Assembly (NCBI GenBank): GCA_009746045.1
Contig: RPFO01000072.1
Coordinates: 3,607,237 to 3,671,236, forward strand
DNA from: Mesostigma viride
Lineage: Eukaryota > Streptophyta > Mesostigmatophyceae > Mesostigmatales > Mesostigmataceae
DNA: 64,000 bases
Direction: 5' to 3'
The position numbers and the translations under genes were made by a program. Position 1 is the first letter of the stretch; every line of letters begins with the position of its first letter. Below the pieces are notes generated by a model that had not been told where the DNA came from, ran no database searches, and saw nothing but the letters and a program-made list of their open reading frames with translations. Of the stretch, positions 48,849 to 58,012 are shown piece after piece.

Positions 48849-49679
48849 ATGGCCGACCAGTCCACTTTGGTGACGTACAAAGTCCCAGAGCTTTATGAAC
48901 TCCGTCAGAAAACTGATCCCTTCGGTGACTTCTCTGAGTACAATGTCTTGTGCGTGGGGGAACTCGATGTTGTGGGAGCACTCGCGGCTGAAACCGTGCG
49001 AACGGGGATGTGTACGATCACCAAGGTGACAGCTCACGTTATGGAGCGCTATGCGAGCATGGGGGGCTTCGCAACCTCTCTGGACATGCTTTATGCGCAT
49101 TGCATGCTCGTTTCTCCCACTAATGCCAAGAACAGCAAATGTGTGGCTTCTTATGGGATGACCGTGAGGGACGGGAAAGTGGTCAAAACAAGGCCTTTCG
49201 GCTTTGACGCGGTATGGAATCCTTCCCCGGAGCTGATCCTGGTCAACTGGCCCATCAACACGGCTAAGCAGCCTTACACGATTCTCAACGTGGGCATCAT
49301 CTGGCCTCCGGCGTTCTCCGTGGCCGACATGACCGAGAAGGATCTGCTTCCCTCCGCCCCCGGCGCCCCGAAGACGCGCTTGGAGAAAGCCATTGAGAGA
49401 TATAACATCCCCCTGAGAGGTCACTGGATGCCTATCACCTCTCGCCTGGTTTCCGCGGACCAGCTCGCTGGACCCACGGAGGAAATTCAGGAAATTCAAA
49501 GGAAGAAAGAAGCGGCTTGGGTGGAGATTCAGGATGCTGAGAAACGTGCCTGGCAGGAGCAGTGCCAGAGGATCCGGGAAGACCACATTGATAGGATGCA
49601 GGCCGAGATGAAAAAGGCTAATCCTTCCACTGAAATTGTCGTTGCTGGAAAGCAAGTGGATGTATCTCTGGTTCAGTAA
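48849..49679 (+). CDS. 276-residue protein of the GC-rich block, function unknown
   Basis: ATG 48849 in ATGGC context after a CTCTCTCTCTC leader. The first about 200 residues look like a compact mixed fold (YNVLCVGELDVVGALAAETV, LVNWPINTAKQPYTILNVG), with no membrane segment; the rest is a charged helix (EEIQEIQRKKEAAWVEIQDA). The order of a globular domain and a coiled tail would suit a structural protein, but this is a guess. It looks whole. After the stop comes TTATTTTTATTAATGAAAAA and then ACAATGAGTC, the shared 3' motif. Confidence 0.62.
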   Translation: MADQSTLVTYKVPELYELRQKTDPFGDFSEYNVLCVGELDVVGALAAETVRTGMCTITKVTAHVMERYASMGGFATSLDMLYAHCMLVSPTNAKNSKCVASYGMTVRDGKVVKTRPFGFDAVWNPSPELILVNWPINTAKQPYTILNVGIIWPPAFSVADMTEKDLLPSAPGAPKTRLEKAIERYNIPLRGHWMPITSRLVSADQLAGPTEEIQEIQRKKEAAWVEIQDAEKRAWQEQCQRIREDHIDRMQAEMKKANPSTEIVVAGKQVDVSLVQ

Positions 49680-50063
49680 ATGATCCTTGTGTATTATTTT
49701 TATTAATGAAAAACCATTTTCACACAAACTTGAATACCAACAATGAGTCAAACACAATTGCATGCCAAGTGGCAAAATACTTCAAGTAGTATTTCCGGAC
49801 GGGTCCGTACACTATCCGTAAGTCGTAACTGAAACCCTGTTGATAAGCCCATACGGCGTCGCGTCGTTGGTAACCGAATTCCCGTGGATAAGGCCGTACA
49901 GCGCCGCGCCACTCGTAACCGAACTCCAGTGGATAAGTAACCGAAACTCTGTGTCCCCGTGGACAGCCGCTCCCGAGAGGTACAAAGACTCCAAGTTTGC
50001 GACTTGTTTCCCATCTCGCTCTCGTTTTCTCTCGCGCAATCCCTCTTGCACTCTCATCCATCC
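49680..50063 (+). promoter_or_regulatory. 3' motif of the 48849 gene and promoter of the 50064 gene
   Basis: Begins with the shared 3' motif (CAACAATGAGTC, 49738-49749). The promoter part has GTAACCGAA words, CCCGTGGATAAG and CCCGTGGACAGCC, a TATA variant (TACAAAG, 49981-49987) 77 bases before the ATG, and a pyrimidine-rich leader. Confidence 0.6.
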
Positions 50064-51041
50064 ATGGCTCCCGCTACCAGGTCCTCTGTTCGCCTCAACA
50101 ACACCCCGCTGTTCCCTCTCTCCTTGGCAGCCATATCCAAGCGAAAGAAGCACGCCTGCAAGAAGCCTGTCCTCGTGGAGCACAGCGACGAGTCGAACCC
50201 CGTCAAGGACTCCGCTTTCGACTTGGTGAGGCCGCGTATCTGCGACACCTGTTTCCACATGCCGACGGACTTTTTCTACCTCTTCAAAAACGACCAAGGC
50301 TCCGTCGAGTGCAAGTGCGATGGCTGCGTCAAGGCCATCCCTCAAATCGCCGACTTCGTGCACAAGTACTCGGATTCGCTCATGCGCTACCGAGTCCCTG
50401 AGCAAGATACGCCACCTCGCCGCTCCTATTCGTGCGTGGAGTGCATGTCGTACGTCACTGGAGCTGCCTTCGTCCACGATACGCCTGCAACGCAGCATAT
50501 GCGCAACAAGACCACTCTGTGCGAGCCCTGCTACCAAAAGAAGGTCGTGATCGCACTTCGCAAGTTGAAGGTGGCCGAGAACGAAGACAAAACACAAAAG
50601 GAGAACGAGCTCGTGCAGAGTTTCGTGAGGGACTGGAAGATGGACACGCAGGTCGGGGAGCAAGGGACTTCTCTCTACCTGCAGAACTCGAACGTGGCGA
50701 GCTGTTGGCCCCCGAAGGAGTGCTCCACCTGCACGGTGAGGTTCTTGCACGACGTCATGTCTGCCTATATTGTCCCGGACCAGTTCTCGGACCAGATCCG
50801 CGTCCGCTGCCACAATTGCGCAAGGAACGCGCCCTTCAAGGCGAAGATCCTCTTGGAGGGGTACAGCCAAGACAACGGCATGAAGAAGCTCCTGGAAAAA
50901 CCAAAAGACCAGAGGGACGAGTTTGTCCCCCTCGGAGTCAACTTGCAGCCCATGAACAGAGCCGAGGAGAAGCAGTTCCTCCGCGGCGTGCTTGACCTTC
51001 TCGTGACTGAGGGAATTCCTGCGCTCTTCGGGCGCAAGTGA
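50064..51041 (+). CDS. Multi-zinc-ribbon protein of the GC-rich block
   Basis: 325 codons from ATG 50064 (ATGGC context). Three or more C-x2-C pairs suggest zinc-binding units: CDTC ... CDGC near residues 60-90, CVEC ... CEPC at about 125-160, and CSTC ... CHNC near 220-255. The first unit (C-x2-C, then DFFYLF, then C-x2-C) resembles the ribbon of the 44244 protein. The rest is polar and helical. It looks whole. A nucleic-acid-binding regulator is plausible; the family is unknown. Confidence 0.62.
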   Translation: MAPATRSSVRLNNTPLFPLSLAAISKRKKHACKKPVLVEHSDESNPVKDSAFDLVRPRICDTCFHMPTDFFYLFKNDQGSVECKCDGCVKAIPQIADFVHKYSDSLMRYRVPEQDTPPRRSYSCVECMSYVTGAAFVHDTPATQHMRNKTTLCEPCYQKKVVIALRKLKVAENEDKTQKENELVQSFVRDWKMDTQVGEQGTSLYLQNSNVASCWPPKECSTCTVRFLHDVMSAYIVPDQFSDQIRVRCHNCARNAPFKAKILLEGYSQDNGMKKLLEKPKDQRDEFVPLGVNLQPMNRAEEKQFLRGVLDLLVTEGIPALFGRK

Positions 51042-51096
51042 TGCAGTATAGGAAACACGATTGAGTGATATTATTTATTTTTATAATGAAAAGACC

Positions 51097-51285
51097 ATGA
51101 TCATTGTGTCCATCATCAAAGCATTATTGCTGTACTATCTCATTTGCGTCAACATCGCCTTAGCATGGGAACACTTGTACATGGAACACACGCGCAAATC
51201 GTTTGACAAATTCCCTTGGAATAAGCGTATTCTCCTAGTGCTGTTGTTCTCCCCCGTAGTCCCGTTCGGGTTACTCGGCTTTTAG
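51097..51285 (+). CDS. Small membrane protein, first of a tandem pair
   Basis: 62 codons from ATG 51097. The N-terminus is a strong membrane segment ([20 protein letters not shown]) and the C-terminus a second one (ILLVLLFSPVVPFGLLGF). The next gene is a diverged copy with the same first 16 residues. It follows the 50064 gene after an AT-rich stretch with TTTATAATGAAAAG, which is repeated before the second copy as CATAATGAAAAG. Confidence 0.6.
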   Translation: MIIVSIIKALLLYYLICVNIALAWEHLYMEHTRKSFDKFPWNKRILLVLLFSPVVPFGLLGF

Positions 51286-51328
51286 GCGCAACCCCGATGG
51301 ACAAAATTATGTCCATAATGAAAAGACA

Positions 51329-51532
51329 ATGATCATTGTGTCCATCATCAAAGCACTACTGCTGTACTATCTCATACTCGCGAACATAGCCTTAGCATAC
51401 GACCACCTGTATTCGGGGCACACGCGCGAATCGTACGAAACCTACCCCTTATCTAAACGTATTAAGCTTGCATTGTTCACGCCCGTATTTATTCCGGCCA
51501 TGGTCCTATTCGGGGGGCCTTGGGGGCGCTAA
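51329..51532 (+). CDS. Small membrane protein, second of a tandem pair
   Basis: 67 codons. It starts [16 protein letters not shown] as in the first copy, then differs ([20 protein letters not shown] against VNIALAWEHLYMEHTRKSFD), which shows that both copies were kept under protein-level constraint after duplication. It ends in a second hydrophobic segment. Function unknown. Confidence 0.6.
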   Translation: MIIVSIIKALLLYYLILANIALAYDHLYSGHTRESYETYPLSKRIKLALFTPVFIPAMVLFGGPWGR

Positions 51533-51618
51533 CCCCCCACCCGCTGGAAGACCACGGGACTTAGCCGATTTTCACAAGTCGCGCAACCCGGGAAAACGGG
51601 TCACTTTCGCGGAGCGTA

Positions 51619-52000
51619 GTGGATGGATGGATGGATGGATGGATGGATGGATGGATGGATGGATGGATGGATGGATGGATGGATGGATGGATGGATGGAT
51701 GGATGGATGGATGGATGGATGGATGGATGGATGGATGGATGGATGGATGGATGGATGGATGGATGGATGGATGGATGGATGGATGGATGGATGGATGGAT
51801 GGATGGATGGATGGATGGATGGATGGATGGATGGATGGATGGATGGATGGATGGATGGATGGATGGATGGATGGATGGATGGATGGATGGATGGATGGAT
51901 GGATGGATGGATGGATGGATGGATGGATGGATGGATGGATGGATGGATGGATGGATGGATGGATGGATGGATGGATGGATGGATGGATGGATGGATGGAT
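51619..52000. repeat. GGAT microsatellite, left part
   Basis: About 95 near-perfect units of GGAT. A 5'-truncated LINE copy (52001-52974) follows and the microsatellite resumes at 52979. Frames through it, on both strands, are artefacts. Confidence 0.95.
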
Positions 52001-52974
52001 TGAATTGAATTGAATTGAATTGGAACATAACTCCGTTGGGAGTATATGTAGCACATAGCCCAGAGAAGGGGCATATGGCCTATCATACATTCTAAGCTAC
52101 TTCCTGCAAGGGTGGGAATGTAAACAACACTTGCTCTAGGTGCACTAAGGCACCTGCACCCTCATGATCTTCACACTATGCCCAGCTAAGGGGGAGTATG
52201 TCATGTGGGGGAAGATCATCATGGCTATACAAGAGCTAGGGCATGGCTTCTCGACAGAGAGCATCTCTCTGCACTGCGTAGCATGGCTAAATTCTTAGTG
52301 CAACATCCATGGGGGTCCCGTTATAGGCAGGGCTTGGCTAAATTCTGTAGACAACATCCATGGGGGCCATTATGGGCGCACATGCGCGTGGGCCACATGC
52401 TAGGCTAAGCCTGACTAATCTACACTACTGGTATGGATTCCCTAGTCTGAGGTGGCAGGAGGGGGCTGCCAGGGCTTGTGGTCAACGTGGATGACCGCCC
52501 CCCTCCAGTATACCGGCTTCCCCCCTGCGCTGTGCCGGAGCTGAAGGTAGGCCGGCCATAGCTCGCGTCGCCGCTGTTGCTGGGCCAGGGTCAAGTCGTC
52601 GTCCAGCGTGAAGCGAGTCCTCGAGAGCTTCTTGCGGCATTTAAGGAACGACAGCTTGTCCGCCATGTACTTAAAGGTGAGGAGCACGGGTGCCGGGCCA
52701 GCCTTCCCCCGCGCGCGGGGGAGGCGGACAGCCGACATGTCCAGCTCACCAGTGAGTAGCATGGGGGCAAGAATGTCGCGCTTAAATGCCTCAAGAAGGG
52801 TCGTGGAGGTCTCACCTGCCGGCTGGTCGAAGTGCTTGACGATGACATTGTGGCTGCGCCGGGCGATGTCGGTTTCCTCGCGAAGGTCGAGGGCTTGTTG
52901 CTTGAGTTGTGCCGAGATGGTGGAGGTGGTGGAGGTGGTGTGCTGCTTAAGCAAGTCCGCCCAGGTGGAGGGAG
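52001..52974 (-). mobile_element. 5'-truncated LINE copy inside the GGAT microsatellite
   Basis: Minus-strand copy of the element at 58013-59799. It has the 3' tail (a run of AATTC, as TTGAA on the plus strand), the 3' hairpin (ACTCCGTTGGGAGT, 52030-52043), the 3' UTR and the C-terminal 170 codons of ORF1 (52442-52951). It ends abruptly at about 52974, where the microsatellite resumes: typical 5' truncation by target-primed reverse transcription. It is nearly identical to the long copy, apart from small indels. Confidence 0.87.
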
Positions 52975-52978
52975 CTGA

Positions 52979-53137
52979 GATGGATGGATGGATGGATGGA
53001 TGGATGGATGGATGGATGGATGGATGGATGGATGGATGGATGGATGGATGGATGGATGGATGGATGGATGGATGGATGGATGGATGGATGGATGGATGGA
53101 TGGATGGATGGATGGATGGATGGATGGATGGATGGAT
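52979..53137. repeat. GGAT microsatellite, right part
   Basis: About 40 units of GGAT continuing the array at 51619-52000 on the other side of the LINE copy. Confidence 0.95.
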
Positions 53138-53600
53138 GTCAGGCTTGTCTTACATGATGCAGTGGAACTTTGGTGCTGGAGGGTTAATTGTGGCCCGGTC
53201 TGGTTTAGCTTCAGTGCTCTCATGGCGGCCTTCATTTGTAATTATTTGAATGCATGCCCATTGGGCCATGCATAGTGTATATTTTTTACGCATGCACGCC
53301 CATTATGTATCGCTGGGTCCATCCCATCAATGCTTGTTTATTGCCAGGTCTGGTGTAAGTAAGTTAGTGCTATCTAGTCTACAAAATCCTCACTACACTT
53401 CTCCCCAAAGCGCCCCTTCCGCTTTGGGGGAGGGGGCTTACCCACATGGGCTGGCGTGTGAGCCGGGACATTGGTCTTCCACCTCTTCTTGTTCTGCATA
53501 GGAACAGAGAGCGAAGAAATGCGGTGTGGGGACCCCTTCTCGTGGTAATGCGTTACATGTACTCCCCACCGGGCTTTGCTCTTCATGGGTTCATAAAGAC
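53138..53600. other. No gene seen
   Basis: Mixed sequence after the microsatellite with no supported gene. A hairpin CCCCTTCCGCTTTGGGG lies near 53,415. Confidence 0.3.
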
Positions 53601-53614
53601 AACAATTATTCAGT

Positions 53615-53760
53615 AAGAATTTAATAAATTAGGAACATATATCCGTTGGGAGTCACTGTTACACATATACCTGAAAAGGGGCATATGATTTTAAATACAT
53701 TCTGAGCTACAACCTGCACGTGCATGGGTTTAGTTAACTGGCACCTATACTAGAGGCCTG
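53615..53760 (-). mobile_element. Old LINE 3' end
   Basis: Diverged 3' end of the same LINE group: ATCCGTTGGGAGT at about 53,641, GGGGCATATG and ATACATTCTGAGCTAC match the corresponding words of the copies at 52001 and 58013. The tail is AT-rich. The rest of the element is absent. Confidence 0.65.
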
Positions 53761-54689
53761 ACATGGGGTGGAGCTTCAGTGCTTCCCCGCCTTCTCCTTC
53801 TCCCACACTGGGTGCTCCGCGTCCTTCTTCTCCGGCCCTGCCCATGGGTGCACCGGCCCCGCCTCCTCCTTCTCCTCTCGGGACGATTCGCGCTCCACGC
53901 ATGGCTGCAGCATCAGTTAGCACGGGCAAGACATAGCAGTAACCGCGCTATTGCTGTTCTAGCACCAGCCTAGCAGACTGCCATGATCACTCAGCAAACC
54001 CACGACAGCTAAACCCTTGGCTGTCACAACCAGTCCATGCATCATTAAGTATGGGTACAGGGAAAGCTTCCCGCATATCCATGGCCATATGGATGGCAGC
54101 AACACAACGACTTGCCCCCTAGCCCCCCGTGCACACACAAAAACGTGGGTCGTGGCTTCCACGCCCCATCCGCCATGCATGACAGCGCGTACCTTACTCG
54201 CATTCACACCGGGCTGCATCCCAGCGCCGTTGCTGTCCCCATGTGACACGTCGGCTGATTAAGCAGACACACAGCAGAGTCTGATGTAAACCGCTAAACC
54301 CCAAACCCATGCAGACCACAGTCAAGGACGCGTGCATGTCAAGCCATGCCAATTGTGAACCGTACAGCAATTTACTTTTCAAGCCTGAAGAGGTGGATAG
54401 CAGATACTAGCCTGGAAGAGGTTACAGGGGCACATGTCCATTAGCGAGCGGAACAACACAGCATACACCCTACAAGCGTACCGCACAATGTCCTCCTGCA
54501 ATTGTCTGCAGATCTCCCAATGCCGCAGACATCTCCACTGCTCTCATGGCGATTGCAAATGCTTCATGCCGCTGACATCTCCACTGCTCTCATGGCGATT
54601 GCAAATGCTTGATGCCGCACCTCTGCTTACAGCAGAAAAGCTTCCTCCGGGCGAGGCACCTGACTGGAACCAACACCCATTCCTTGGCT
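53761..54689. other. No gene seen; one 45-bp direct repeat
   Basis: No supported gene. A 45-bp unit containing CATCTCCACTGCTCTCATGG occurs twice in a row at about 54,530-54,618. The stretch is downstream of the spliced gene piece on the minus strand. Confidence 0.35.
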
Positions 54690-55380
54690 TCACAACGTGG
54701 CCATGACAGCATCGTGAATCTGCTTCGCCAACGCCCACACTTCAGGACCCGCGCCCTGCACCGCCATGGCCACAGGCTGCACCGCTGCAATCGATGCAGC
54801 ATTCACTGCCTGCGCCGCACCATGTACTGCATGCACGAAAGCCAATCCTGGCTCGGTTATCATGGTCTTGCCCGATTCCTGCTGCTTCTTCTTCTTCGAT
54901 GCGGTCATGCGCACTTTATACCCCTTCCTCTCCAAGCACGCCTTCAGCACCTGGCTCGTGCGGTGCTGAATATGCTTCTGAAGGCGCGCCTTCTAAACAC
55001 GAAATGTTGGCAATGTATGATTCCCAAACGGCATGATAGGCACATAATCAGTCCCATTAATTGCTTTGCGGCAGTCAATGCACCAGAACACCTGTTGAAA
55101 AAAGAAGGTTATGCGCGCTAGCGATTACCCGCGGCAAGAAGCAATCAACACGCCTCGCTAACAACTGCAACCACAATGTAATTCATGACGGGCCACTCAC
55201 CGCTACCCTGCTCTCCTGATTCAATGTCTCCCCATTCTCAAGGCCTCCATTGTAAACCTCTCCGTCTTCACCATCGTCATCGTCTTCCTCTTCCTCCACT
55301 CCGACGTATCCGTGTTTCCTTTTCCTAAGATACCTAGGGTTGTTCAAGTCGTATGTGCGGCGTTGGCACACTTCCAACAA
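54690..55380 (-). CDS. Probable host gene, 3' exons (spliced)
   Basis: Minus strand. An exon with coding character (KILLEVCQRRTYDLNNPRYL, then an acidic run) ends at 55201 with donor GTGAGT. The intron 55092-55200 (109 bases) ends TTTTTTCAACAG. The next exon (55091 leftward) begins VFWCIDCRKAINGTDYVPIM in phase 0 and meets a stop at 54993-54995. Beyond it, the same frame holds coding-like sequence to 54690 (QVLKACLERKGYKVRMTASK, ending AKQIHDAVMATL), so a further intron may be used. Upstream exons are not identified. No family is recognised. Confidence 0.5.
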
Positions 55381-56430
55381 AATTTTGGCCGCCTCTACCC
55401 ATTACCATTTATTCGTACTATCATAACATATCCAGGCGTTTGAAAAATCATTCCCTCGTTCGAACTTCTACCCCTGGGCGTCCATGACGAGGCAGTCACG
55501 ACGGGACGCAGATGCACAAAAATAAAACAAGGCGACATCCCTTCAATCATTGACCAAAAAACAGAATACGCGCAGAACTTGGATTTCAACACCACGCACC
55601 CATTACCAGCGAGCACGGCTGGCCTGCAACCGCCATCATTTCATAACCAGAAGCCAGGGCCCACACTCCATCCCGTTACCTCATCTTCCACGCACGGCTT
55701 CCGCTGCTTCCCTCTGCTCTTTCGCATTCTCCGCCAGCAACCTCGCCTTCTCCTCGTCCAACAATCCACTAAGAATAAAATCCCCTCTATTGGACGCCAT
55801 TCAGACGAACTTTGCTAGCGTCTTTTCACCGGCCCCAGCACACATAATCTATAGCCGCTTAATGACAACGGCCGACAACGACAACTGCTGAATAGGCGAA
55901 AAAGGCTGATAACTACATTTTTATATTTCGCTGCATTTGCTAATAGACACGCACGTTCTCCCACTTCTCCATTACAATATAATTATCCATCTGGCCGTGT
56001 ACAGGCAAAGATCCCCGAAGTAACTTACTGAAACGTATCTTACAGCATCGGATCACTGGCACCTAATCTACAGGTGGTAGATTACCAACCAAGACCCGTC
56101 GCGGTAATTTACTCTGTCGGTAATGTACTACCAAAGATGTGCAGTCGTAACGTTACTCTTACTTACGGCTAGTAAAATTACTACGTAGGATGATAGGTAG
56201 TAATGATTACGGCGTTGGATCTCACGCCTCGTATCTAGGTAGTAAGATAAGACCTCGTAATTTACGCCTCGGATCCTTTTTACTACCCTCGGACGAAAAG
56301 TATAGTGTACATCTTCACCGCCCCCCGCCCCCGACTGCAGATATTCGCCCTCTTCTCCCTCCTCATGGCCGCTCCATCGAGGAGCTTTGGCCCCCCACGC
56401 CCCTCATAACCATAAGGTGGCACCTTAACC
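55381..56430. other. No gene seen
   Basis: Mostly AT-balanced sequence, with repeated short words such as GGTAGT and TTACGGC at 56,060-56,260. Upstream exons of the minus-strand gene could lie here, but none can be fixed. Confidence 0.3.
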
Positions 56431-56439
56431 GAATCCTCC

Positions 56440-57860
56440 ATCCGCTCACTCCCTCGAGCAGCACGTGGCCCCCATCGCTGCAGATGTGGCGGCCATCGGC
56501 AGCACGCTGACTGCCGAGCTAGCCCTCCTCTCCATGATCTCCACCTTCACCTCCACCCTCCTCGCCTCCTCCACCGCCACCACCCCCTCCTCCGCCACCA
56601 TCACCGCCCAGCTCCGCGACATCGACCAGCGCCTCAAGGACAATGCCATCGCCATCCTCGAGGTCCTGCAAAACCCTGCAGGCCTCACCGCCCATGAGGC
56701 GGTGAAGGACATCGCCGCCAAGCCAGCCGGCCCCCGCTGGCTTGGCTGGCGCTGCTCCTTCCCCCCAGACCTGCATGGGCGGATATGCTTTAATAACCAG
56801 CACACCACCTCAGTCCACCACCTCCGCCGTCGCAGCCCAGCTCCACTACTACAATACGCTTCCGCGGACACCTTTTTCAGCGGGGAAAGTGCCCCCGGGC
56901 TTCCGGGGCAAATTCAGCAAGCGCTGCGGAACTTAGATACTAAAAAATCGTTTTTGGTTCGTACCGTACAGCCAATCATTTTGCGCCCGGATCAAATTGT
57001 GATCTGGGCACTGAACACGATAATTTCAGCGGAACGTACGAAACACCAACGCAACTACAGAAAATTTTCAGTGACGAAACTGTAGTACCGTGTACCCAAG
57101 CAAAATGTAGTAGGACTTCGCTAAATTCACGTTCGGAATTTTTCCCCGCAAGATTCCCCCGCAAGATTCCCCCGCACGATTCCCCCCGCTAGGTTCAGGC
57201 TCCAGTCGATGCTCGCCAAATGGCGCAAAAAAAGAAACATATGTTAAAATCAACGGTGCGAATCCTCGTTACCGCTCGGGTAACATTCTCACTCATTTCG
57301 CGTCTCCTACGAACCGTATTGTAGTTGAGCATGCAGCACGGAAGCTCGACCTCCGCGAGGAGGCCGAGCTCGCCAAGCGCGCAGCCTTAACGTCATACTC
57401 AAGAACTTCGACATGGAGGAAGGTGAGAACTCCGAGAAGCTTGCACATGCGTTTGAGAGCAAAATCCTTGATCGCATGGGCCTTCTTGGTGAGATTAAGC
57501 TGGTCGCCCACCGCCTTCCCCGCGCGCGGGATAAGGCAGGGGCGCCCCCGTACTTCTTCTCATCTTTAAGACTCTTAGGCTGAGCCCCGCGGACAAGATT
57601 TCGTTTCTCAGACGCCGCAAGCGGCTTGAGAATACTCACTTCACCGTGGACGACTTGATCGACCCTGGCGCAGCAACAACGGCGACGGGAGCTATGGCCG
57701 ACCGGCCTACCTCCAGCTCCGGCAGACCAAGGCGGGCCCGGCCATGCCGGTGTACTGGAAGGGGGCCGGCGCGGCCATCTACGTCGGCCACGTACAAGCC
57801 CTGGCACGCGACCCCAGCGACCACCGCGGCCCCAGCGACTCCAGACGCCCCATCTTAGGG
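56440..57860 (+). mobile_element. Decayed LINE ORF1 copy, plus strand
   Basis: Plus-strand sequence related to ORF1 of the LINE at 58013-59799: IAADVAAIGSTLTAELALLS matches LAADVAAMGGTLAAELPHIS, and VKDIAAKPAG matches VKDIAAQPAS. A second related part follows after about 57,310 (PRARD against PRARG). The frame changes several times, and about 400 bases at 56,885-57,295 are unrelated and may be a later insertion. An old, non-functional copy. Confidence 0.65.
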
Positions 57861-58012
57861 GAATACATCAGTTGGCCAGTAGTAGTGTAGAATAGTTAGA
57901 CAGTGGCCTTGTACATGCACGCCTACTACATGCACTCCACCAGCTGACTTATGAACATTATTTAGTCATGTACATGTGTGCCCATGACGTGCCACACACC
58001 AGATGATTGAAT

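Noticed and set aside
51468-52090. MDGW and HPSI repeat proteins
   Set aside because: Translations of the GGAT microsatellite.
52205-52408. 67-codon frame in the LINE 3' UTR (also at 58171-58419)
   Set aside because: Lies on the strand opposite to ORF1 within the repeated 3' UTR and shows no motif.
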